Source of the DNA: Castor canadensis
Taxonomy: Eukaryota; Chordata; Mammalia; Rodentia; Castoridae
Assembly: GCF_047511655.1 (NCBI RefSeq)
Contig: NC_133387.1
Location: 140,116,853 to 140,180,852 of the forward strand
DNA length: 64,000 bases
Direction of reading: 5' to 3'
In this document: one piece after another, positions 39,101 through 51,100 of the stretch
Layout of the letters: every line of letters begins with the position of its first letter
Numbering within the stretch: position 1 is the first letter of the stretch
Notes under the pieces: model-generated
The model's input: the letters and a program-made list of their open reading frames with translations, nothing else
Told to the model about the DNA's origin: nothing
The model's database searches: none
Made by a program: the position numbers and the translations under genes

Positions 39101-42100
39101 GATCTTGATGTTTTCAAAGCAAAGGAGGATTTTTAGTAGTAGCTACTATAGGTATTTTAGCTTAGGAGCAACTGAGACTATTGCAGAAATAGTTCTTTAT
39201 ATATCTGAAGTTCCTTGTAGTGTTTTTTAATCTTTTACTTCAGGTGATAGAGCTGAAGAAAATAATGACATAAGGAGTATTTACTTTGTAGGTTGCTACC
39301 ACATGTATAATAACTTTACTCAGTGTCTTTTTTGTTACCCTTCTTGGAAAAAATAAAATCTTTTTTCCTTTCTGACAAGGAGCCAACTAAGCATCAAGTA
39401 GGATGAGGGCTTGCAAACTTTTTCTTAAAGGACTAGATAGCCAATATTTTAGCTAGGGGGCTCACAGAACTCTGTGTTGTCTGACCACTGTTGCAGCTGA
39501 AAGCAGTCAGGGACCTCGTGTAAACAAGTGTGGTCTTGTTTCAATAGAACGGGTGTCCATATTTTGTCAACAGCAAGCATGTGGTTGTTACTCTAGGAAC
39601 ACTTGGAAATCTAAAAGTTGTTCAAGTAGCTCTCATAGCAGTAGTCCTCATAGCACTCCATCAGAAACTCTTTAAAAAATTTAGAACCTTTTGAGAATTT
39701 TTAACCATATATTTTCTGGCAAACATTTTTCTACTGTCTTAATTTTTAAAAATAGAATATTTTCATAAGATGTGTGTATTAATTTCTTTTCTTTTTTTTT
39801 CAGTAACAGAGCCAACACCAGATAGGTGTAACTTCAATAGCCATTTCATTTTTTTTTCTCTTAGTGCTGGGTATTCAACACAGGGCCTTATGCATGCTAC
39901 TTAAGCACTCTACCACTGAACTTCTTCCTCCAGCCCATGTTTTGATATGTAAATCTCTATAAACAGAGCACTGAAGTGGTTTCTTAATAAAGGTTAACAC
40001 AAGTTATATTTAATATTACTTTAAAAAACAGTGAAGGTATGATGGGATAGCAAGATATATACCAAGTACACTTTGCTCTTCTGGAAAAAGCTATTCTCTT
40101 CTGTGTTTAGTAATGTGCCGGCACATGGGACTCGGTGTTTCTCATCTCTTTCACTGTCTCTCTTAATTCCAAGGAGTGGTCACAGCAAAGGAACTGTATA
40201 CAATGATGATGGATAAAAACATCAGCTTGATTATAATGGATGCTCGAAGACTGCAGGATTATCAGCATTCTTGCATTTCAAATTCTCTCAGTGTTCCTGA
40301 AGAAGCTATTAGTCCAGGGTGGGTCTTTTTTTTTTTTTTTTCTTTTTTCTTTTTGTGATATAGGGTCTTCCAAATATTTCCCAGACTGGTCTCCAACAGG
40401 CTGGTTGTGAACTTGCAGTCTTCCTGCCTCAGCAGGAAGAGTGGTGGAATTACAGACATGTTCTACCATGCCTGGTTATTTTTGTATTTTATATAAATGG
40501 AATCATACAATATGTAGACTTTTACAGCTGGGTTCTTGTATTTAGCTTTATGTTCCATTATTGTGTGTAATTGCAGTTTGTTTATTTTCATTGCTAGGTG
40601 GTGTTCTGTTGTGCAAGTACAGCACAATTATCTTAGTTTTAGACTTAGCTTTATTGGATATGATGCTATTTTTCCACGTGTACAAGGACAATTTTTAAAA
40701 ATAATTTGTTATTAAAATAAATTTAAGTAAAAGATCATTTAAATTGAATAAATTATTAAATTGCATAAATTATAGGAACTGAGCACTTGGGCTGAGTTAC
40801 TGTGGTTGTAGTGAACATGTTGTTGCCTTAGTGAAGCTTTTATTTGAATAGGCAGATGGGATAGGTAAGACAGACAATAAAACTTAAAATTTTGTGTAGT
40901 GTGTCTGATGTTGAAGAGTGCTATGGAGTATCAACTGTTTATTGGGAGAGTCTTAAGATTTAGTCCAGGGGGGCCTCACAAAGATTTATTAGCAAGTCTT
41001 GAAAAGACAGGGAAATGAGTTCCTAGATACGAGAGGTAGGGAAGGATTCTGAGGGACAGCAAGAGCAGAGGCCTTAGGCAGGAGCACATCTGAATAAACC
41101 AAGAATCATAAGGGAGCCAGTGGCTGGAGTGAGTGGTATAGGGGCAGGTAGTTAGAAGAGGACATGGAAATAATAGGGTTGAGTATGGGGCAGCATTGTA
41201 AGGACTTTAGCTTCTGTATGAACAAAACATGAGACCAGCATGCGTTAATGTAGAGTTGATATTATTCAGAGCAGTTTGGCTGTGAGCCAAACTACCTGAA
41301 TTTTAACCAACTGGAACCTCGGACAAAAGTACTTAACTTTGTGCCGTGGTTTCTACTACATGAAGTGGGAAATTGTGTCTGATAGAACTATTGTGAGGTT
41401 TCAGTAAGATCAACAATAAAGAATTTAGAATAGTATCTGGCGCACAGCAAATGTTGTATGTGTTTTTTAAAGAAACTTTTTTAAAAGAAACATTTTTGCT
41501 AGTTAATTATTATCTGCATAGTCATAAGAGAACTGAAATATGAATGATGTCACCCAGGTGATGCCCCAGTTATTCATATTGGCTGAGAGAGGTGTTCAGA
41601 CCACTTCCTCTCTTTCCAGTTTTGGCTTCCCGCCCCCCCGCCCCCCGACCTTTTTTTTTTTTTTAAAGGGGTCAGAATTGAGTCCATTTCTTCCTGTCGC
41701 TAATAATTATTAAGGTCATTTTCCCACATGCAGTAGTGAAAGGGTTAACTGCTTAGGCCATTCAGTATCATAATATGCACTCTAACTTTAGAAAGGAGTC
41801 TACTTAAAAATTTGCTATGCAAGTTCAGAAAGCCAAGGGTGCATGTTTTCTCTCATATGTGGAACATAGACCTACTACAAATGCAGCAATATTATGAAAA
41901 ACAGGTCACACTAAGGGGAGGCCACATATGAGAGAGGGAGAATGAAAGAAGAAGTTAAAAAGGTGAATATGGTTGATGTACTCTCTATACAAGAATGCAT
42001 ATGGAATTTTTAAACCTGTTGAAATCACCATAAGAAGGGGACTAAGGTAGAAAGGAGAAAAATAAAGAAGATGAACCAATTCAGGTTATACATACATACA

Positions 42101-45100
42101 TGGAAATGTTACAAGGAAACACCCTGTATAGCTATCTTAAACAAACAAAAATGTCATTTTTTTTTTCTACAAAATCGGAAAATAGGAGAGTAGAACAGGT
42201 CCTGTCTTGGAGGTTGGTACCAGTGGCGGAGGGGGGCGGTTATGGGGAAAGGAAGTGGGAGGGTGAATGTAGGGCAAGTACTCTGTACACATGTATGTAA
42301 ATGAAAAAATGAGCCCTGTTGAAACTATTCCAGGAATAAGGGAAGGGAGCATAAGGGAGAATGATGAAGGGGGTGAATTCAAGTATGATTTATTTGATAT
42401 ATTGTTGATACATTGTAAGAACTTTTATAAATGCCATAATGTACCCTCAGCACAGTAAAAAAAAAAGAAAATTTAAAAACTAAATAATTTTTTTTTAAAA
42501 CAACAAAAAGTTCGCTGTGGTATGGTACAGATTGTGGAACAAAACTCAGTGTCTTATATTAATATGCTAGGATCTTTTGTCAGCTTGTTCCCAATACAAA
42601 TATTAACACATTTCAGAGTCACTGCTAGTTGGATTGAAGCAAACCTCCCAGATGATTCTAAAGACACATGGAAGAAGAGGGGGAATGTGGATTATGTGGT
42701 ACTTCTTGACTGGTTTAGTTCTGCAAAAGATTTACATCTTGGAACAACTTTACAGAGCCTGAAAGATGCACTTTTCAAGGTTAGCAAGTTTCCTTGTTTA
42801 CTATAACTGCAAGCCTTCTCTGGTTGTTAGTAAAGTGTATTGGCTATTGTTCTCAAGTACTAAAAGATCCATCATGCTTTGATTATAGAAGTTTTTAAAA
42901 TTTAGATTTAAAAGATTTGTTTTGAATCACCAGGTAAAAATACATTGACCTATATAAAATATATTAAAAATTTCAAAAATATAAATTAGCTGATAGATTA
43001 AAAGGCAGAAGACAAAAATTTGTATAACAAATATGGTAGTTTCTCCTTCCTTCCTTTCCTCCCCCATGTAACCCAGGCTGGCCTCAAACTTGAGATCCTC
43101 CTTTCTCAGCCTCTTGAGGGCTGAGATTATAGGCATGTACCACCATACCAGGACGTGACAGTGTTTTAAAACACCTAAAATCTGAAGAGTTTCTACAAAT
43201 AAATAAGAAAAACAAAGTAGTAAGATGACATCAGTAGTCATAAACAGAAGAGGAAATGCGAGTAGACTTAACCATAAAAATGGTCAACTTTATAAGTATC
43301 CGATAAATACAAGTTAAAATGAGTGCCAGTTTTACTGATCAGATTTTAAAAGGTTAAAAAAAAGTTCCGTTTAACTGGTTATATTACTAAATAGTGATAG
43401 CAGTGAATGCTGGTCAACATGTTGTGAGAATAAGAGTCAGTCAGTTGATGGAGCATTGCCTGCCAGGAGGACAGTCTTAAAACAGGTCACGTTTTAAAAT
43501 AGTTCAGAATACAGAGACAAACAAAAGTGGCAGTTTCATAAAGTTCAGCCTACATATTTAGAAGTCCAGTGAATGTTGGAGAGCACCCTTCCTTATTTCT
43601 TAGCCCAAACTAGATTCCGAATGTATCAAAAGGTATAAATGGATAGATTGAAACAGTAAGCTACCAGAAGAAACACTTACTTTTTTATTACTTTGATCCC
43701 AAACCAAGATGCTGTACAGGAAGATCAATACATTTAACTGTGAAAAACACCAGGAGCAAGGTGTGGTAATACATGCCTGGGACTGTATCATACTGAGACG
43801 AGGATTGCGAGTTTTAGGCCAGCCTGAACTACATAGCAGTACTTTCTCAAAAAAAAAACAAAAACCCAAACAAAACCAAGACTATAAATAAAGAACAAAA
43901 AATCAGGAAAAATATGTGACAAAGATCTATTTTTCTTTATCCACTCTAAAAAAAACAGCAAGCAACGCTATAGAAAAATGGGATCAGTTAGGTCATAGAC
44001 CAATGTAAATGGTTAATAGCATATGAAAAGATGTTTAACCTCACTGGTGGAGAAATGCTAATTAAAACAGGATACAATTTTACATCCACCAGTTTGGTAA
44101 AAATTATGAAGATTATAATGAGAATTCTCATGCACTGTTAGCTTTTGTAGTGTGTAGATTAGTAAAGCCTTTTGGAAAGGCAGTTTGGCATCACCTACCA
44201 AACTTTTAAACCAGCAACTCTACTCCTAGGAGATCATCCTAAACAAATACATAAGTGATCACTTTGAAGATTGGCAATATATGTTAAAGTCTTAAAGGTT
44301 CTTGTATCCTGGCTCAGCAACTCTACTTTTGGGGATTTTGTCTAACAGGTGTGATTGGTTGTGTGCATGTATAAGGATCTTTGGTGTTTATACAGCATTG
44401 CTTGTACTTAAATAGGGGAAAAAGTGTTCAAATGATTGATTCAGTTTTGAGGTGTGTGGCTCCTAGTCATTATAAATGATGATATTACTATTAATAATAC
44501 TCATAAAAGAAAAGCAGTGCCATAAGAGTTTCATTGCTTTATAAAAACAAAAATAAATAAGAAGTGTATATCTAAGTAGAAATCTATCTGTTAAGAATAA
44601 ACTTCAAAATGTTAAAGTAATATTTCTGGGTGGTATGGCTATAGGTAATTTTTATTTTATATTTTTTTATTTTCTCTTTTTTCTTCTAAGATGGTGGATT
44701 ACTATGTGGTTCTTAAAACCTGATCTCTTATTTAATGTTGAATTATGAATTCATTTCTCATTTTTTCATCATGTAAAAAATAAATCTTGCCTTCAAGGGA
44801 GCATCCGCATTTTGTTTTTCACTGCTAAGAGACTTTAAATACTATTTCCTTATTTTATAGTGGGAAAGTAAAAGTGTTCTGCGCAATGAGCCTTTGGTTT
44901 TAGAGGGAGGCTATGAAAACTGGCTCCTTTGCTATCCGCAGTACACAACAAATGCTAAAGTCACTCCACCCCCACGAGGCAAGAATGAAGAGGTGTCTAT
45001 CTCATGTATGTATGTGAACATTTTTGTTTGAAATTGCTTCAGTAAAATGTAAAGTATTTATGTTTTCAGAGTAACATTCCTCATCATATAAGCATTTGTC

Positions 45101-48100
45101 CTATGAGAAAGCAATTGTTTTCAGACAAAAAAATACACTCTGGTAGTTAACATTTTCTTTAATAATTGTCATGATTGTTGTTTCATTTAGTTTACATTTA
45201 ACTGTCACATATAACACATGTGACAAATGTAAGTACTGTTTATACACTTTGCTATTCTTAAAAAATATATTGTTCCTTTGCGGATTTTAGTGGATTTTAC
45301 TTACCCTTCATTGGAAGAGTCAGTTCCTTCCAAGCCTCCTGCCCAGATGCCACCTTCTCTTGTAGAAGGAGATAAAAATACAGACTTGATAAGTGATCAA
45401 GATGAGAGAATGGGAACACTGACTATGTCAGCAACAGGTGAACCAACTACTGCTTCCAAAGCTGATGTTTCATCCACACTTCAGCCAGTGCATATTTCAA
45501 AGAATATCCCACAGGTATTGTCTTGATTTTTTTAAACTTTATTCTCTCTTTTGTTTTAACATTGTATTAAATACATAGTATAGTATATATAGTATAGTAT
45601 ACATAGTTTTATATATAATCTGCAGTATATTAGAAAAGTGTCAGAAGAATCTGTGTATCTTGGCATCTTATTTTTATAAAAGAATTCCTTAATAATTTAG
45701 CCTATTACCGTAGCTATGTGGTAGTTCAAAGAGTTTCAAACCTAGCTGTAACCATTTTCCACAAGTAGTGCCAATAAAATTTACTGACCTGGAACAACTC
45801 TCTTGGGGGTTTTCTTGTAATTTGACCAGTTGTACAGTTGTCGTTTTGTGTCTGCTGGGGATTGGCTCCTTTCTTTCTCCCTTTTCTCCCCTCCCCTTTT
45901 TTTTTTTTTTTTAGGTAGTACCGGCATTGAACTCAGGGCCTTACACTTGCCAGGCAGGCATTCTATCACTTGAGCCACAACTACAGTCCTTTTTGCATTT
46001 CTTACTTTTCGAGGTAGTGTCTGGCTTTGTATTTGGGCCAGCCTGGACTGCAATCTCCCTGTTTGTACTTCCTCATGTAGCTGGGAAGACAGATATGCAC
46101 CATCATGCCCAGCCATCGGTTGAGATGGGATCTTGCAAACTTTTTCCCTGGGCTGGCCTTGAAACATGATCTTCCCAGTTTCTGCCTGTGGAGTAGCTGG
46201 GATTATAGGTTTGAGCCACCATAGCAGTCTATCCTGCCATATACTTTAAATCATATCTAGATTACTTCTAATGGAATGTAACTGCTATGTAAATAGCTGC
46301 TGTACTATATTGCCTATGGAATAATGAAACAAAAAGTCTCCATGCTTAGTACAGATTTTTAAACTATTTTCTAGGTGGAACCCATGGATATGGAGGGCTG
46401 TTTTCTCAAATAGTTTAGCATATATACAAGAGATGTTTGATGTCAGTATTTTAGTTTTAAAACAGTTTTTAGTTCAGTTTTGATTTTGACAGTTTAACAA
46501 TAATTAACTAAAACTTTTATGTAACCAAGAATAAAAAATTACAGCTTTTTGGGTTCTTTTTGGAGAAAGATTAGTTTATACTTTCCTATGTATATGCTAA
46601 TAAGGTTTTTTTTTTTTTAGCATTTGTTTCTCATTTTTTTCAAAATACTTCTGAACAGTATTTCACATTTGAAGTAGATCACATTGATTTGTAGAGCAGG
46701 CTCTAAATAGAAAAACCTGGAGCCAAGTGTAGTGGTGCACAACTGTAATCCCCACACCCGGGAGGCTGAGGCAGGAGGATCATGATTTTGAGGCCAACGT
46801 GGGCTACAAAGCAAGATCCTGTCTCAAAAGGCAAGAAAAAAAACTTTGTGATCTTTTTGTTATGAAATGAGGTTGTTTGTTTTTTTCTTTTTTTTTTTTT
46901 TTGCAGTACTGAACTCACATGTACACTACACTAAGACTAAACAGAATTTGATTAAACAAGTTTTCTTAAAGTGTAAATTTAAGAAATTCTAAAAAGAACT
47001 TATTACACTTTTGCTCAAGTTGATCAACATATTTGTGTCCCAGCACGACTCTGAGATACGTACAATTTGTCACACATATTTTGAAGATCTTCTACATATG
47101 ACTTTAACCAAAAATCAAGAAGTGATTGAGAATCTTCTGAATATATGATAGCATGAAAGTTTCCAAATAGGAGTAAAAAGGATCCTATCTGATATTAAGA
47201 AAGAGAGACATATAAAACCAGTCACAGCATAAGACAGAGTATCATCATTGCTCTATTAGTCACTAGAGCACAGAGCAAGGAGAAAAACTCTAGCAGAGTG
47301 CTAGAATTTCTAGTGAGGTTTCATGGAGTAAGTTGTATTTTACCTGGGCCTTTGGAGTTCAGTAGGATTTGAAGATTCAAGAGACAAGTAGAAAATTGTA
47401 TGACTAAAGGCACAAGGTCTGCTCTGGGGCCAGCTGGAGAGAGGACAGTGTGATAGTAGATAAGACTGGGAAAGATGAGTGAGTCATCCAGAGTGACTTG
47501 CGTCAAAGTTAAATTTTATTCTATAGGCACAAGGGAATGGTTGAAGAATTTTAAGTTTGAAAGTAACATGATCCTAGCTCTGCATTTAAGATTTGGGATG
47601 ATGAATTAGGCTAGCAAAATGTGATAATAATAACATGTATTGTGGTTCCTGCTCCATATTTACTGCTGACTTCACCCCGATAGTTCGTATACCTCTCAGT
47701 TCTCAAGTACATATAGAAAAGAGTAAGTTGGAATATGCTGTCTCTTTTTGTTTGTTTTTCTCTGAAAAAGTGAAGAGGCAGAAAGAGAAGTGAAGAGAAA
47801 GAAAAAGTGAAGAGGCAGAAAGAGAAGTGAAGAGAAATTAGGAATAACTTTTTCTTCCCTAATTTCTACTTTGTTTCCTAGTGGAAGCATATAAAATTTA
47901 TTTTATAAGAATACTATATAAGTTGTTACTACATAGTAACATAGGTACTGATGAAAATTCTCATTTTTGTTTCAGTACACTGTATTCTCAAGAAATTGTG
48001 CTAGCGTCACTTCTCACAATGATGTATTAATATCATAATTAAACTGAGCTAACAAACATTTAACTCATTAAATCAGGAATTTAGTTAGTTTGTAACTTAA

Positions 48101-51100
48101 TGTGAAGGAAGCTAATTAGTATTTTGTCATTTATGAAAGTTATGGAATGTTTTGTTTGTTCCCTCAGCAATATATCTATTGTTTATGTGCCGGCACTGTC
48201 TGCCCTTTTTATTTTTTGGCAATCCTGAAGTTTGAACTCCAGGTCTTAAACTTTGCTAGGTAAGCACTCTACCACTTTAGCCTACCTCCAGCCCCTCATT
48301 TCTACTCTTTTAGAGCTTATATTCAGGAGTGAAGAAAGACTTTAAACACAGTTACTTAATCAAAATCCCAGTGAGTACTCTGAGGGAAAAGAATCAGGTA
48401 TTATAAGAACACATATATCAGGGACTTCGCTAGTTTGAAGAATCAAGCAAATCTTTTCAGATATTTAAGCAAAGATCTAATGCAGTGGTAATTATAAAAG
48501 CTTGAGGTGGGAAGGAACATGGTAGCTTTGAAGTTTTTTTTTTTTTTTTTTTAAGGCAAGTGTGGCTGGAGTATAGATTAGTCAGATACAAGAATGGAGA
48601 GGTAGGCCGATGTAATTACACAGGACCTTATATGTAGGCCATACATTGTAAGGATTTTAGGTATCAATTTAAAAAGTGTTTGTTTTGTTTGCAATAATGG
48701 TGGTAGAACCCTGGGCTTCCCCACTTGCTTGGCAAGTACTCTACCATTGACCTATGCCCCAGCCCTTTTGTTTTTATATTGTTTTTTTATTTTCTTAAGG
48801 TAGGGTGTCACTAACTTTGCAGAGGCTGGCCTCAAACTCAAGATCCTCCTGTCTCTGTCTCCCAGTAGCTGGGATTATAGGAATGCACCATAAAATAGGA
48901 TTTTAAGCAAGGGAGAAACATGGTCAAGTTTGTTTTAAAATGATTAGTCTTGCTGCACTGTAGAGGAGTAGATTAGAAGGGGAGCAAAAGAAGAGATGGA
49001 CAACAAGTTAGAAACTGTGCTGTCATCCTTGAGAGAAAGAGTTGGTTTACATGAACTTGACTGGTGGTAGCACAGGGCAGTATAGATGCAGGAGGACAAT
49101 CATCAGACTGAGGAAGGGCATGGGAAGAACATGTCATCGACCTCTCAAGTTCTGGTTTGTACAACTATTTGGAGAGTGGTTACATCCACAAGATAAGGGC
49201 CATGTTTGTGGAAGGAAATCATGAATTCAGTTTTAGTTATGTGTATGTCACTTACGTAGAGATAATAGACAGCTGGATACATGGAAGTGCAACTTCAGTC
49301 TGGTTATGTCTGGTCTAGACTTTATGTTTTAGCATAAAGACATAAGTAACTCTTTTGTATACAGAACACCTCTGGGTGAATTGAAAATGTAACTGAGGTT
49401 ATACTCCTGAACCTTGTCAAAAGTATTTTACTTGCTTCAGTGGGATGAAGCAAGAGGATCATGAGTTTGAGGATAGCCTGGTCTACATAGTGAGTGTGAG
49501 GCCAGCCACAACAGCACAGTGAAGCCCTGTATTATAACAAAAACAAATGAACAAAACCAAACAAGCAAAAACAATATTTTGCTCTGTTTTTGTTTATCCA
49601 GATTGATCGTACTAAAAAACCAGCAGTCAAATTGCCTGAGGATCAAAGGATAAAATCTGAAACAGATCATGAGCAACAGTTACCTCAGAGTGGAAAAGTT
49701 CTTCCTGATCGATCTACCAAGCCAGCATTTCCCCCTCCAACTGTCATGTTAACTGCTGAAGAAAAAGCTCGTATTCATGCAGAAACTGTGCTTCTAATGG
49801 AGAAAAACAGACAGGAGAAGGAACTTCGGGAAAGGCAGCAAGAAGAACAGAAAGAAAAGCTGAGAAGGGAAGAACAAGAGCAAAAAGCCAGAAAGAAACA
49901 AGAACCTGAAGAAAATGAAATCACAGAAAATCAACAAAAAGCAAAAGAAGAAATAGAGAAGAGAGAGAGTGAACAAACCAAGAAAGAAGATAAAGAAACC
50001 TCAGCAAAAAGGAGCAAAGAAATAACAGGAATAAAAAGACAAAGTAAAAGTGAGCATGAAACTTCTGATGCCAAGAAATCTGTAGAAGATAGAGGAAAAA
50101 GATGTCCAACTCCAGAAGTACAGAAAAAGTCAACAGGAGATGTGCTCCCTGCATCCGTGACAGCAGATGCAAGTGCAGGCAAGGTAAGTGAAACAGTGTG
50201 CTTGTAAGTTGCCAACTGAGTGATACAGAGTGTGCATAAAGATGACACCAGTGGTATCCCATAAACAGGGCAGCCATTTTGAGTGGTTTGCTAGAGGGTG
50301 ATGTATCGCTGTGATGTATCCACATTCGCTCACCTCTCTTTTGAAGGCCATGACTTAATGTTAATTGATTGGTTGGCAGTGGAATGGGTCCCGTCCCCCC
50401 CGTCCCCCCCCCCCCGCTTCTGTGAAGTGCAGTATATATGTAATAATTGAGATAAATAGCACATTGTTCATTTTTGTGTTTAATGTATGATTATCAGAAG
50501 ACTAGAATGAAATACACTTTCTCAGTATGGGGAGTCTGGTGCCAGTATTTGAGATTTGTATCTGCTCAAAATATGAGTAAAATTTTTGGCATCAGCTAGC
50601 CCAACTATTCATATTTTTGGTAATTTCTTACCATTTTCTTCTTGCTTTATCTATTTGAGTAATATTGGCAATAACTGAATTATACTGCCTGTTTCTGCCC
50701 TTGGCTACACACTCAAAATTGATTCCCGTAATTTTACAGGATGTTTTTGTTTTATTTTTGTAAAATCTCATACTTTTTTCTCCATTATGCGATTAATATT
50801 GCTACCTTTTTTTTTTCTGTTAGTGTATATTAATTATACAAAGGGGAAAGCCCTTACTTTGTGACATTTCCATAATGCATGTAATGTACTTTATCATATT
50901 CACTCCTTCTGTCACTTTCTTACCCCCAAACTTCCTCTTTTTTAAAATAAAATTTTAAATAGCTTTTCTAACAACAATTTCATATGTGCATGCAATATAT
51001 TTCCCCTCATCCCCCAATATCACTTGCTCTTTCCCCCCTCTCTTCTCCTACTGGTTCTCAGCCATCAAAATAGTCCCTTTTACTTTACATTCATGTTTGG

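Larger units (their letters stand above)
38131..40173 (+). other. USP8: USP8 intron 6
   Basis: 2.0 kb. MIR, composite SINE, a DNA-transposon fossil and an antisense tRNA-like SINE. 38131-38360, 39005-39400 and 39610-39855 show nothing recognised. Confidence 0.75.
40319..42616 (+). other. USP8: USP8 intron 7
   Basis: 2.3 kb. Antisense SINE at the donor, an unassigned old repeat (about 40905-41250), MIR and an old L1 3' end. 40485-40900 and 42475-42616 show nothing recognised. Confidence 0.75.
42780..44860 (+). other. USP8: USP8 intron 8
   Basis: 2.1 kb. An antisense and a sense B1-like SINE, then old sense L1. 42780-43060, 43160-43740 and 44460-44860 show nothing firm. Confidence 0.75.
45515..49601 (+). 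other. USP8: USP8 intron 10
   Basis: 4.1 kb. A trimeric SINE, further SINEs, a 37-bp tandem repeat and unassigned old repeats. 46240-46720, 46850-47315, 47840-48210 and 48970-49430 show no gene. Confidence 0.75.

Noticed and set aside
49931..50325. Minus-strand open frames opposite USP8 exon 11
   Set aside because: They are shadows of the Glu/Lys-rich coding strand.
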